Source: Kibdelosporangium banguiense (GTDB taxonomy: Bacteria; Actinomycetota; Actinomycetes; Mycobacteriales; Pseudonocardiaceae). Taken from it: DNA of 64,000 nucleotides. A program made the translations under genes and the position numbers. The stretch lies in assembly GCF_017876405.1 (NCBI RefSeq), contig NZ_JAGINW010000001.1, forward strand, positions 2,245,203 through 2,309,202, given 5' to 3'. The notes under the pieces are model-generated. The model did no database searches. It was not told where the DNA came from and saw only the letters and a list, made by a program, of their open reading frames with translations. Shown here one piece after another: positions 44,484 through 52,513 of this stretch. The number at the start of each line of letters is the position of its first letter. The stretch's first letter is position 1.

Positions 44484-45671
44484 GTGCGTGAACGGCTCGT
44501 TCGCCAGCTGGGGCTCGTGGATGCCACGACCATCGGCCTAGGTTCGATGCTCGGTGCAGGCGTGTTCGTCGCGTTCGCACCTGCCGCTGCAGCCGCGGGG
44601 TCCGGGCTGCTGGCGGCTTTGGTGGTCGCGGCATTCGTCGCCTATTGCAACGCGTCGTCGTCCGCGCGGCTGGCGGCGAGGTACCCGGAGTCGGGCGGGA
44701 CGTACGTCTACGGCCGCGAGCAGCTCGGCGAGTGGTGGGGATTCGCCGCGGGCTGGGGTTTTGTGGTCGGCAAGATCGCCAGCTGTGCGGCGATGGCACT
44801 GGTCTTCGCGTCCTATGTGGCGCCGGGATACGAGAAGCTGGTCGCCGTCGGCGCGGTCGTTGTGCTGACAACTGTGAATTACCGGGGAATTACCAGAACT
44901 GCGGCGCTGACCCGGGTGCTGCTGGCGATCGTGATCGTCGTTCTGACCACAGTCGTCGTGCTGGGATTGCCGTCCGCGCACTGGCGACCGGTGGCGTGGG
45001 ACGCGGGCGGGATCCTGCAGGCGGCCGGGTTGTTGTTCTTCGCTTTCGCCGGGTACGCGCGGATCGCCACCATGGGTGAGGAAGTCCGGGATCCACGCCG
45101 GACGATTCCCCGGGCGATTCTCGCCGCGCTCGCCGCCGCGGTGCTGATCTACCTGGTCATCGGCGGAACTGTGCTGGGCGTGCTCGGGCCGGAACGACTG
45201 GCCCTGTCGTCCGCACCGCTTGCGGATATGTTGGCACAGACTGGAAATCCGAGTGTGATCGCGCGGGTCGGTGCAGCGGCGGCAAGTTTGGGCGCGCTGC
45301 TCGCTCTCATCGCCGGCGTCGGCCGGACGTCGCTCGCGATGGCTCGCAACCGTGACCTGCCTTCCGTGTTCGCCGCCGTCCATCCGCGCTTTTCCGTGCC
45401 GCACAAGGCGGAGATCGCGGTCGGGGTTGTCGTTTGTGGACTGGTTCTGGCTTTCGACGTGCGGGGCGCGATCGGGTTCTCGTCGTTCGGCGTGCTCGTC
45501 TACTACGCGATCGCCAACGCTTCGGCGTTCCGGATGGACAGATCCTGGGTCGCGGTCGCCGGATTCGCCGGTTGCGTCGCGCTCGTGGCGTTCCTGCCGT
45601 TGAGTTCCGTGCTGATCGGGCTTGGCGTGTTCGCGGCGGGTCTGCTGGGCCGGCTGGCGCTTCGCCGATAA
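44484..45671 (+). CDS. APC-family amino acid permease
   Basis: This membrane protein of about 395 residues from GTG 44484 (VRERLVRQLGLVDATTIGLGSMLGAGVFV) has about twelve helices and the APC start motif GLGSMLGAGVF. The conserved GYARIATMGEEVRDPRRTIPRAI loop follows helix 6. It probably exchanges amino acids or related amines; the substrate cannot be told. It is divergent from trpG and followed by a perfect hairpin at the stop codon. Confidence 0.88.
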   Translation: MRERLVRQLGLVDATTIGLGSMLGAGVFVAFAPAAAAAGSGLLAALVVAAFVAYCNASSSARLAARYPESGGTYVYGREQLGEWWGFAAGWGFVVGKIASCAAMALVFASYVAPGYEKLVAVGAVVVLTTVNYRGITRTAALTRVLLAIVIVVLTTVVVLGLPSAHWRPVAWDAGGILQAAGLLFFAFAGYARIATMGEEVRDPRRTIPRAILAALAAAVLIYLVIGGTVLGVLGPERLALSSAPLADMLAQTGNPSVIARVGAAAASLGALLALIAGVGRTSLAMARNRDLPSVFAAVHPRFSVPHKAEIAVGVVVCGLVLAFDVRGAIGFSSFGVLVYYAIANASAFRMDRSWVAVAGFAGCVALVAFLPLSSVLIGLGVFAAGLLGRLALRR

Positions 45672-45699
45672 AAGTGGTGCGGCCGTACCACTTTTATCG
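45666..45699. terminator. Perfect 13-bp inverted repeat at permease stop
   Basis: CGATAAAAGTGGT (45666-45678) and ACCACTTTTATCG (45687-45699) flank the 8-nt loop GCGGCCGT. The left arm contains the permease TAA stop. The right arm lies 14 bp before the HAD gene start. It may act as a terminator or as an operator for the HAD gene. Confidence 0.6.
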
Positions 45700-45712
45700 T
45701 AGCCTTCCGCGT

Positions 45713-46396
45713 GTGAAACGAGTGCTGATCTTCGACGCGGACGACACTCTCTGGGAGAACAACGTCCGGTTCGAGCGCGTGATCGACGACTTCCTCGGCT
45801 GGCTGGCCCATCCCACGCTCGCCAAGGCAGAGCTGCGGCCGATCCTCGACGACATCGAACGCGCCAACATCGTGACCGTCGGCTACGGCAGCAAGGCCCT
45901 GCTGCACAACCTGAGGGAGACCTTCGAGCATCTCTACCAACGGCAGGTGACCGACGCCGAGAGCAAGCAGATCGAGGAACTGGCGGTGACGCTGATCGAC
46001 CACCGCATGGACCTGATCGAGGGCGTGCCGGAGACACTCGCCGAGCTCAGCGGCCGGCACGAGCTGCTGATGATGACCAAGGGCGCGGTCGACGAGCAGC
46101 AAGGCAAGATCGACGCATCGGACCTGGCCAGGTACTTCAGCGGCATCCACATCGTCGCCGAGAAGGACCTCGCCGCCTACCAGGCGGTCGCCGACGAGCG
46201 CTCGCTCGACGTGGGCAACACCTGGATGATCGGCAACTCGCCGAAGTCGGACATCCTGCCCGCACGCGGCGCCGGGATGAACGCCGTGTTCATCCCGAAC
46301 GTGCACACCTGGGTGCTCGAGGAGGACGAGCTGGACCCAGCTGACTCAGGCGTTCTGCACCTGTCGCGGTTCACCGAACTGCTGGACCACTTCTGA
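45713..46396 (+). CDS. HAD-superfamily hydrolase
   Basis: This 227-residue HAD enzyme from GTG 45713 has motif I FDADDTLWEN (nucleophile Asp9, acid/base Asp11), motif II Thr in MMTKG, and motif IV GNSPKSD. A helical cap lies between motifs I and II (about 20-100). The YjjG-like type suggests a small phosphate-ester substrate such as a nucleotide. The gene stands alone on + and is convergent with the small membrane protein and sortase genes. Confidence 0.88.
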   Translation: MKRVLIFDADDTLWENNVRFERVIDDFLGWLAHPTLAKAELRPILDDIERANIVTVGYGSKALLHNLRETFEHLYQRQVTDAESKQIEELAVTLIDHRMDLIEGVPETLAELSGRHELLMMTKGAVDEQQGKIDASDLARYFSGIHIVAEKDLAAYQAVADERSLDVGNTWMIGNSPKSDILPARGAGMNAVFIPNVHTWVLEEDELDPADSGVLHLSRFTELLDHF

Positions 46397-46399
46397 CTG

Positions 46400-46564
46400 C
46401 TAGCCGCCGTCCTCGGTGGTGATGTTGTTGAACGGCAGCCACGGCTCGACCCAGGGGAAGATCACGAACAGCAGGAGCGCGATCACGCCGAGCACCAGCA
46501 CGGCCGCGATCGTGACCCGGACCGTGAGCGGACCCGGGATGTGCCGCCAGATCCACCCGTACAT
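46400..46564 (-). CDS. Small conserved membrane protein
   Basis: This 54-residue protein starts at ATG 46564 with MYGWIWRHIPGPLTVRV, followed by one hydrophobic helix (IAAVLVLGVIALLLFVIF) and the tail PWVEPWLPFNN. Similar tiny proteins lie next to sortase/trpG genes in many actinomycetes. Its start overlaps the sortase stop by one base, so it is probably translated with it. Function is unknown; it may assist the sortase. Confidence 0.8.
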   Translation of the reverse strand: MYGWIWRHIPGPLTVRVTIAAVLVLGVIALLLFVIFPWVEPWLPFNNITTEDGG

Positions 46565-47433
46565 CAGTCGTTCTCCTGCAGCTCAGGTGCTGGCTCGCCC
46601 GGTTTGGCGGGGTCCTTGGCCCACTGGCGGTCCAGCACGGCGTGCACGATCAGGCGCTGCGCGTCGGAGAACTGAGGGTGACAGGTGGTCAGCGTGAGCA
46701 GGGCGTGCTCCGGCTTCTGACCGGTGGCGTACGGGATCGGTGAGATGACGCCGCCCTGCTCGGGCTTGACGATCTCCTGGCCGAGCGTCTTGGTGTACGG
46801 GCCCGGTAGCGGCTCGACGTTCGCGCAGCGCTGGTTGCCGCTCTTGCGAGCCGGCCAGCTCTTGACCTCGTCCTTCATCGGCAGCACCCGGTAGACGAAC
46901 CAGCTGGCCTGCGTCTCCACAACGATTGCGTCACAGGATTCGAGCAGATCCAGGTCGTTGAACGGGGCGCCCTTGCCCACCCGGTGCCCGGCGACCGCGA
47001 AGTTGCCCAGGTCACCGGGCAGTGCCGTGCCCTTGTAGTGGCCGGGGCCGGCCTCCAGGGTCTTGTCGCTGGTGCCTTCCAGGACGGTGAAGTGGAAGTC
47101 CGCGCCGAACTTGGGGATGTAGAGCTTGGCGAACCCCTTGCCGTCCTCCAGCTCGACCTTGTTGGTCCGTTCGCCGCCTTCGACCGTGTCGGACGCGGGC
47201 GGCTGCCACCGGTTGTCCAGCGCGGCCTCGGCCTCACGCTGCTTGCCCGCGGAGAACAGGTCGGTGATGTAGAGCTCGTAGACCACGAACAGCAGCACGA
47301 TCAGGCCTGCGGTGATCAGCAGCTCCCCGATGTTGCGCACCACGTTGCGGGCCTTGTCGCCAGGCTGAGGCGGGCCTTCTTCCAGGTCGCCGTACAAGCG
47401 CCCGGAGCGGTGGTCACCCTCATGACTTCCCAC
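46564..47433 (-). CDS. Class E sortase
   Basis: This 289-residue sortase has an N-terminal membrane helix (LLITAGLIVLLFVVYELYI, 38-56). The catalytic triad is visible: His150 in NFAVAGHR, Cys251 in TLTTCHP and Arg260 in SDAQRLIV. Class E enzymes of high-GC Gram-positives anchor proteins with LAxTG-type signals to peptidoglycan. No obvious substrate gene lies in the window. It begins at GTG 47433 behind GGGGAG, and the small membrane protein follows in the same operon. It is divergent from crgA. Confidence 0.93.
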   Translation of the reverse strand: MGSHEGDHRSGRLYGDLEEGPPQPGDKARNVVRNIGELLITAGLIVLLFVVYELYITDLFSAGKQREAEAALDNRWQPPASDTVEGGERTNKVELEDGKGFAKLYIPKFGADFHFTVLEGTSDKTLEAGPGHYKGTALPGDLGNFAVAGHRVGKGAPFNDLDLLESCDAIVVETQASWFVYRVLPMKDEVKSWPARKSGNQRCANVEPLPGPYTKTLGQEIVKPEQGGVISPIPYATGQKPEHALLTLTTCHPQFSDAQRLIVHAVLDRQWAKDPAKPGEPAPELQEND

Positions 47434-47552
47434 ACGTACTCCCCTGGTGGATCGCCAGCCTTTTCGACTACGTTAACGTGTTCCTGCGGCGGCAGTTGCG
47501 CACGTCTCCTCTGCCGCCGTATTCGCACGCATAACGGCCAGGCGAGGACACG

Positions 47553-47822
47553 ATGCCCAAGTCCAAGGTTCGCAAGAAGAGCGTCTACACGGCGCCCAGC
47601 AGCGATCGCCGTACTCCGGTGAAAGTGCGTGGGGGCGGTCCGTCGCACCCGCTGTATATCGCCGTGATGCTCGGTGTGATGGTGATCGGCCTGGCGTGGC
47701 TGGTGGTCAACTACATCGCCGGGCAAAAGATCCCGTTCATGTCCGACCTGGGCAACTGGAACTTCGCGATCGGGTTCGCCCTGATGATCGGTGGTCTGCT
47801 GATGACCATGCGGTGGCGTTGA
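47553..47822 (+). CDS. crgA: Cell division protein CrgA
   Basis: This 89-residue protein has the family start MPKSKVRKK and a basic N-terminal tail. Two membrane helices follow ([21 protein letters not shown] and [18 protein letters not shown]), with the conserved [11 protein letters not shown] between them. CrgA is a divisome component that in mycobacteria recruits FtsI and CwsA and in Streptomyces delays FtsZ rings. Position next to the sortase and PH-domain genes matches other actinobacteria. Confidence 0.97.
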   Translation: MPKSKVRKKSVYTAPSSDRRTPVKVRGGGPSHPLYIAVMLGVMVIGLAWLVVNYIAGQKIPFMSDLGNWNFAIGFALMIGGLLMTMRWR

Positions 47823-47909
47823 TACCTGAAGTTCACCCGGTGGTGTGACGCTGGACTTCGGCCATTCAGCCCAGCGTCACTGAACCACAAGGATGTAACT
47901 CATCCCCAG

Positions 47910-47931
47910 TGTGGACAACTTCTGTGGATAA
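47910..47931 (-). promoter_or_regulatory. Pair of DnaA-box sequences upstream of PH-domain gene
   Basis: TGTGGACAA (47910-47918) and TGTGGATAA (47923-47931) lie in tandem 13 bp apart (start to start). The second is a perfect reverse-strand DnaA box (TTATCCACA). They lie 18 bp before the PH-domain gene start and may couple its expression to DnaA, or titrate DnaA near oriC. Confidence 0.55.
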
Positions 47932-47948
47932 GTAGGACGCATCGTCAC

Positions 47949-48359
47949 GTGACGTCACCAAAGGCACGCCTCGACTGGTCCACGCCACCCGCCTTGGTCG
48001 CCATCGGCTGGTTCGCGACCGTCGGCGCGGCGGTGTGGGCGGTTCTCAGCGACGACCTAGCCGGACGCGTCCTCGTCGCACTCGCTGCCCTGGTCGTGGC
48101 CCTGCTGGCACTCCACGGCACCCTCGCGCGGCCCCGCCTGACTGCCGACAGCAACGGCGTCACCCTGCGGCGGCTGACCAGCCGGCGACAGTGGACGTGG
48201 GCCGAGGTCAACGTCCGCGTGATCCGCACCAAACGACTCGGCCGCCAGGTCAGCACCCTCGAGCTCGACGCCGAGGACGATCTGGTCGTCCTCGGCTGGC
48301 TCGACCTCGGCACACCCCCGGAAGATGTGGCCGACGCATTGCGTGAGCTACGCACCTAG
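47949..48359 (+). CDS. PH-domain membrane protein
   Basis: This 136-residue protein from GTG 47949 has two hydrophobic helices (ALVAIGWFATVGAAVWAVL, VLVALAALVVALLALHG). A bacterial PH-like domain follows (PRLTADSNGVTLRRLTSRRQWTWAEVNVRV). It corresponds in position and type to Rv0010c of M. tuberculosis. Function is unknown. Two DnaA-box sequences lie immediately upstream. Its end overlaps the convergent rhomboid gene by 12 bp. Confidence 0.85.
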   Translation: MTSPKARLDWSTPPALVAIGWFATVGAAVWAVLSDDLAGRVLVALAALVVALLALHGTLARPRLTADSNGVTLRRLTSRRQWTWAEVNVRVIRTKRLGRQVSTLELDAEDDLVVLGWLDLGTPPEDVADALRELRT

Positions 48360-49247
48360 GCGATAGCAGTTCAGCCGCGGGTTGTACTCACAGGTGATGT
48401 TGCCGGCGAAGTCGCCATCCCGCACGAACACCAGAGCGACCAGGACCACCAACAGCCCCACCACGGTCGCGACCTGCACCTGAGTGCGGATCTTCGCCGG
48501 CGGATACAGCAGGCCGATGGCCACCAGCGCACCCGTGACCAGTCCACCGATGTGCCCCAGCCACGAGATCTGGGGGACGGTGAAGCTGAAGACGATGTTC
48601 AGCGCGATGATGCCCAGCGCCTGCCCGACCGGCAGCTTCAGCCGGAACACCGCCACCGCCATCGCGCCCATCAGGCCGAACACCGCACCTGACGCGCCCG
48701 CCGTCGCCGAGCTCATGCTGGAGAACAGGAACACCGCGGTGCTTCCGCCCAACAGCGCCACCAGATAGAGCGCGGCGAACCGGACCCGGCCCAGCAGCAG
48801 CTCCAGATCCCGGCCGATGATCCACAACGCGAACATGTTCATCAGCAGGTGGATCGGTCCGTAGTGCAGGAAGCCGGACGTGATCAGCCGCCACCACTCA
48901 CCGGACGCGACCACCGGCGGCCACAGCACACCCATCTCGAACGAAATCGACGCACTGTTCGAGGTCAGGCTGCTCGCCTGCACCGCGTTCAACACGAAGT
49001 AGCCGACGTTCAGCAGCACCAGAATCGGCACCACCACCGGCTTCGTGTTCGTGGTCACCTGTGCGCCCGCGACCGTCGTCGCCTGACGCTGCGTGCGCCT
49101 GCCCTCGTTCACACAGTCGACGCACTGGTAGCCGACCGACGCCTCACGCAGACACTCCGGACAAGCCGGACGCTCACACCGGACACACCGCAGTCCCGTC
49201 GGCCGGTCCGGATGCCGGACACAGGCCGGTTGCTCAGGAGAAGTCAC
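48348..49247 (-). CDS. Rhomboid-family intramembrane serine protease with N-terminal zinc finger
   Basis: This 299-residue protein carries a cytoplasmic B-box-like zinc finger at residues 9-45 (Cys9, His12, Cys21, Cys24, Cys29, Cys32, Cys42, Cys45), then six or seven membrane helices. The catalytic dyad is Ser186 in GASGAVFG and His232 in LGHIGG; the HLLMNMFALW segment of helix 2 is typical. It begins immediately after the ppiA stop, so the two form an operon. The substrate is unknown. Confidence 0.93.
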   Translation of the reverse strand: MTSPEQPACVRHPDRPTGLRCVRCERPACPECLREASVGYQCVDCVNEGRRTQRQATTVAGAQVTTNTKPVVVPILVLLNVGYFVLNAVQASSLTSNSASISFEMGVLWPPVVASGEWWRLITSGFLHYGPIHLLMNMFALWIIGRDLELLLGRVRFAALYLVALLGGSTAVFLFSSMSSATAGASGAVFGLMGAMAVAVFRLKLPVGQALGIIALNIVFSFTVPQISWLGHIGGLVTGALVAIGLLYPPAKIRTQVQVATVVGLLVVLVALVFVRDGDFAGNITCEYNPRLNCYRLGA

Positions 49248-49799
49248 TCAGCCCCGCTCGATGACCACGCGGTTGACCACAACATCCTCCACCGGGCGGT
49301 CCTGGCCCGCGGTCCTGACGTGCGAGATGGCATCGACCACGTTGCGTGAGTCCTGGTCGGCGACCTCACCGAAGATGGTGTGCTTGAAATTCAGGTGTGG
49401 CGTCGGCTTGAGCGTGATGAAGAACTGTGAGCCGTTGGTGTTCGGCCGGTTGATGTTCGCCATGGCCAGCAGATAAGGCTTGTTGAACTGCAGTTCCGCG
49501 GTGAACTCGTCCGGCACGGTGAAACCCGGGCCGCCCCGCCCGGTGCCGGTCGGGTCACCCGCCTGGATCATGAAACCCTCGATGACACGGTGGAACAACG
49601 TGCCGTCGTAGTACGGGCCGTCGGTGCCGCCTTGTGCGTTCTGCGGCGAGTACTCTTTCGTGCCCTCCGCGAGCCCGACAAAGCTCTTCACCGTCTTCGG
49701 TGCGTAGTCGGGGAAGAGGTCCAGCTTGATGTCACCCTGTGAGGTGTGCAGTGTCGCTGTCACCTTGATCCCGACGAGTGATTCGTTGCTGTCTGCCAC
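49248..49799 (-). CDS. ppiA: Peptidyl-prolyl cis-trans isomerase (cyclophilin) PpiA
   Basis: This 183-residue cyclophilin from GTG 49799 has the active-site stretch FHRVIEGFMIQAGDPTGTG, with catalytic Arg and Phe, plus NGSQFFIT and the FGEV segment. There is no signal peptide, so it is cytoplasmic. It speeds proline isomerisation in folding. It sits between the rhomboid and the next + strand gene, as in M. tuberculosis (Rv0009). A 99-bp divergent promoter region lies upstream. Confidence 0.95.
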   Translation of the reverse strand: MADSNESLVGIKVTATLHTSQGDIKLDLFPDYAPKTVKSFVGLAEGTKEYSPQNAQGGTDGPYYDGTLFHRVIEGFMIQAGDPTGTGRGGPGFTVPDEFTAELQFNKPYLLAMANINRPNTNGSQFFITLKPTPHLNFKHTIFGEVADQDSRNVVDAISHVRTAGQDRPVEDVVVNRVVIERG

Positions 49800-49898
49800 A
49801 CCTGCAATCGTGCCATCGAAGAGCGCGGACGGTTCGGAAGGGGCAGGATGGGGAACCTGTCTATTAACTGTTGACAAACATGGGTTGAGGTGAGGGCA

Positions 49899-50312
49899 AT
49901 GACTCGGGCCCCAGAGGCGGTGGACAAGGCCGTCGACGCGGTCCGCCGTGCGGAGCACAAACTGGTCGAGAGCGCCGCGGAAGTGGCGACCAAGACCCGC
50001 CGCACCCGCCGCAAACTGGTCAAGAAGGCGAAGGCCGGCAGAAAAGACCTGGCCAAGAACGCGAAGAAGGCGAAGACCGCGGCCCAGCACCTGGCCGGCG
50101 CCGAGCCCAGGCGCAGGCGCCGCTGGCCCTGGCTGATCGCACTGGCAGCGGCCGCGGCAGGCACAGCGGTGGTGATCCGCTCCAAGAGCGCCACCCAGTC
50201 CGGCGAGGTCTTCACCCCGGAGCCCCGCTCCGAAGACGACCAGCCAGAAACAAAGTCGCAGGAAAACGGCCGCCCCCAACCGGCCAAACCCGCTTCCCGG
50301 CCCAAGCAGTGA
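49899..50312 (+). CDS. Hypothetical basic membrane-anchored protein
   Basis: This 137-residue protein from ATG 49899 has a very Lys/Arg/Ala-rich helical N-terminal half (KLVKKAKAGRKDLAKNAKKA). One membrane helix (WPWLIALAAAAAGTAVVI) follows, then an acidic/Pro tail. The composition recalls histone-H1-like or coiled envelope proteins. In mycobacteria this position (next to ppiA) holds cwsA, but no clear sequence similarity is seen. A terminator follows directly. Confidence 0.7.
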   Translation: MTRAPEAVDKAVDAVRRAEHKLVESAAEVATKTRRTRRKLVKKAKAGRKDLAKNAKKAKTAAQHLAGAEPRRRRRWPWLIALAAAAAGTAVVIRSKSATQSGEVFTPEPRSEDDQPETKSQENGRPQPAKPASRPKQ

Positions 50313-50314
50313 TC

Positions 50315-50363
50315 AAAGCCCCCACGGCAGCCGGCCCACCCCGAGCCGGCTGCCCGGGGCTTT
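50315..50363 (+). terminator. Hairpin terminator
   Basis: AAAGCCCC...GGCAGCCGGC with its complement GCCGGCTGCC...GGGGCTTT forms a long stem directly after the stop of the basic membrane protein gene. The TTT at the end of the right arm aids termination. Confidence 0.8.
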
Positions 50364-50464
50364 CACGCCTTCGCACAGACATTCCCCCACCCGAGTGACG
50401 CTGAGCCCGTCCATGCCCTCCCCACCTCACAAATCCGTACGAACGGCTCCACTCGCAAATCTCG

Positions 50465-50570
50465 TTATCCACAACCTCTCTCAAACCCCCAGCTCACCGC
50501 CCATCCCTTGTAGACTGGAGCAGGGCCGCCCCCCAGTGGCGGGTGGGGGCCGTTCTCTTGCGGAGGGGTG
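50465..50570 (+). repeat. TCCACA/TAGACTGGAGCAGGG hairpin element, copy 2
   Basis: TTATCCACA (50465-50473, a perfect DnaA-box word) is followed 37 nt later by TAGACTGGAGCAGGG (50511-50525). A hairpin GCCCCC...GGGGGC follows, then TTCTCTTGCGGAGGGG. Copy 1 at 7593-7715 has the same order and near-identical spacing. The matched tail TTCTyTTGyGGrGGGG extends the similarity past the hairpin. Confidence 0.6.
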
Positions 50571-50715
50571 CCAGGGAGCAGCAGCAGCGGGTGGGACGAG
50601 GTCAGGTTTCGCTTGCTGAGGACTTCCTGCGGATGCTTCGGCCCACGGGGGCAAGTACGCAACCACGGCTTACCGCGCCCAAAGCTGAGATCTGGTCGCG
50701 GGCCAAGAAGCCCTG

Positions 50716-51255
50716 TCAGAGGGCGAGGGTTGTGATGGTTTTCTCGGCTACGCGGCGGGCTTTGATTGATTGGGCCTGGTTTGTGGTGACGATGACGGCG
50801 GTGCCTTCTTTGGCGACCGCGTAGACGGAGCCTTTTTCGGCGCCGAGGGCGCCGCCTTTCCAGCCTGGTGGGGAGGTGGCTGGGTTGGATGTGTCGATGG
50901 GGGCGGCTTGGTCGACGGCGGCTTTGGCTTGTTTGGCGTCGCCGACGAAGACGCGGACGGTGAGCTGGATGTTGCCGTCGGCGCGGTAGAAGAAGCAGGC
51001 GGGGTGGGGTTTGTCCGCGGAGATGCGGACCTTGGTGGCGCGCTGGCCGTTGGCCTCGGCGACGAAGGCGCTCTCCAGGTAGGGGCAGGGGCCGTCGGCC
51101 ACGGGTTCCGGTGCTGGGGGCGGGCCTTGCGGCGTGGTCGTGGGCGGAGCGCTGGGCCGGCTGACCGGAGTGGGGGCGGCCGCGTTCGACGGCGAAGCCG
51201 GTGAGCATCCGGCCAGGCAGCACACCAGGAGCAGGGCTGAAGTCAGTCGCTTCAT
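50716..51255 (-). CDS. DUF2020-like lipoprotein
   Basis: This 179-residue protein starts at ATG 51255. A signal peptide with lipobox LAGC (Cys17) is followed by a long Pro/Ala/Thr linker (20-50) and a compact domain (CPYLESAFVAEANGQRATKVRIS ... FFYRADGNIQLTVRVF) resembling DUF2020, found in Pseudonocardiaceae and Corynebacteriales. Two Cys (CPYL and ACFF) may form a disulfide. It is anchored outside the membrane. Function is unknown. It is divergent from the doxX-like gene. Confidence 0.78.
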   Translation of the reverse strand: MKRLTSALLLVCCLAGCSPASPSNAAAPTPVSRPSAPPTTTPQGPPPAPEPVADGPCPYLESAFVAEANGQRATKVRISADKPHPACFFYRADGNIQLTVRVFVGDAKQAKAAVDQAAPIDTSNPATSPPGWKGGALGAEKGSVYAVAKEGTAVIVTTNQAQSIKARRVAEKTITTLAL

Positions 51256-51375
51256 AGGTCCGCCAGTCAACCAGAGTCCATCCGAGTGAGTTCCGTGTCC
51301 CTGGCTGAACCATCTCGGCGCGCCCGGCGTACCAGCAGTCACCTTTGCTGATCCTGCATATGTGAGGGGTAGAAG

Positions 51376-51789
51376 ATGGATGGGATCTTGAGGCGCAGGG
51401 AGGACCTGCTCTCTTTGTTCCGGATCGTGGTCGGGCTTCTGTTCGTCAGCCACGGTGCGGCGAAGTTGTTCGGCGCTTTCGGTGGTAGGACGGTCACGTT
51501 CGGGGCGTGGCCGTCGTGGTACGCGGCTGTAATCGAGCTTGTCGCCGGTGGTGCCGTCCTGCTCGGGGTCGGGACGCGTGTCGCGGCGGTGCTCTGTTCC
51601 GGGGAGATGGCGTACGCGTACTTCTTCAGCCATCAGTCGAAGGCGTTGTGGCCCATCGAGAACGGCGGCGAACTGGCGGCGATCTACTGCTGGGCGTTCC
51701 TGCTGATCGCGTTCTTCGGGCCGGGACCGTGGACGGTTTCCCGGCTGTGGCAACGGCGACGGCAACCAGCGGAAGCCATCGCCGGCTGA
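51376..51789 (+). CDS. DoxX-family membrane protein
   Basis: This 137-residue protein has four hydrophobic helices. The DoxX start is LLSLFRIVVGLLFVSHGAAKLFGAFGG, followed by WPSWYAAVIELVAGGAVLLGVGTR and AYFFSHQ. DoxX proteins are linked to quinone or thiol stress defence, but activity varies. It starts at ATG 51376 behind GAGGGGTAGAAG. It is convergent with the GntR gene. Confidence 0.88.
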   Translation: MDGILRRREDLLSLFRIVVGLLFVSHGAAKLFGAFGGRTVTFGAWPSWYAAVIELVAGGAVLLGVGTRVAAVLCSGEMAYAYFFSHQSKALWPIENGGELAAIYCWAFLLIAFFGPGPWTVSRLWQRRRQPAEAIAG

Positions 51790-51823
51790 CGGAGGCCCTG
51801 AGTCCTGCCAGCGCCGCCAGGGC

Positions 51824-52513
51824 TCAGGTTTCCAGCATACGATCCAGCTCGGCAGCCGTGTCGAGCACAATGCACCGGGAAACCCGTTCTGCCTCACCGG
51901 AATTTCCTGCGGCGACAGCTTCGGCCACCTGGGCGTGCCAGTCCAGCGCGGTTGCCCGAAGATCCGGTAGTTCAGCCCGGCCGTGCAGCACCTGGCCTGT
52001 CACCTCGCCGACTTGCACGAACAATCCGTTGCCTGACGCGAGGAACACCAATCTGTGGAACGCGACATCGGCGTCCACGAAGCCGGGTAAGTCGCCGGCG
52101 ACAGCTTGTTTGCGCATCAAGTCGGCTAATCGCAGCAGTTCGGTGCACTGTTCGGTGGTCGCGGCCGTGGCGGCCAGGCCGGCCGCGGCCGGTTCGACCG
52201 CGGCACGCAACTGCGACAACTGTTTGAGCAGTTCCCGGCGGTCGGCGCCGGCCAGACGCCAGCGGATCAGCTGCGGGTCGAAGAGATTCCATTCGGCGAC
52301 CGGCAGCACGATCATGCCGATCTTCGGCCGGCTGCGCACCATTCGCAGGGCTTCGAGTACACGGACCGCTTCGCGCCCAACGGTTCTCGACACGCCGTAC
52401 TTCGCGGTCAACTCGTCGAGCCGGAGGACCGTTCCGCTCGGGTACTGGCCCGAGGTGAGCGCAAGACCAAGTGAGTCGAGCAGATGCGCGTGCAGTGTCC
52501 TGGCCGACGTCAC
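51824..52513 (-). CDS. GntR-family (FCD) transcriptional regulator
   Basis: This 229-residue FadR/FCD-type regulator has an N-terminal winged helix (LRLDELTAKYGVSRTVGREAVRVLEALRMV) and a helical FCD domain. The FCD metal/ligand-type residues are seen (Asp in FVDADVAFH, and His). It overlaps the IspD-like gene by 4 bp and is read after it. The target may be the local genes; ligand unknown. Confidence 0.88.
   Translation of the reverse strand: MTSARTLHAHLLDSLGLALTSGQYPSGTVLRLDELTAKYGVSRTVGREAVRVLEALRMVRSRPKIGMIVLPVAEWNLFDPQLIRWRLAGADRRELLKQLSQLRAAVEPAAAGLAATAATTEQCTELLRLADLMRKQAVAGDLPGFVDADVAFHRLVFLASGNGLFVQVGEVTGQVLHGRAELPDLRATALDWHAQVAEAVAAGNSGEAERVSRCIVLDTAAELDRMLET

Larger units (their letters stand above)
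50313..50715. other. 403-bp intergenic region with repeat element
   Basis: It contains the terminator at 50315-50363 and copy 2 of the TCCACA/TAGACTGGAGCAGGG element (50465-50570). The rest (50571-50715) shows no gene or clear motif. The lipoprotein gene on the - strand ends at 50716. Confidence 0.6.
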
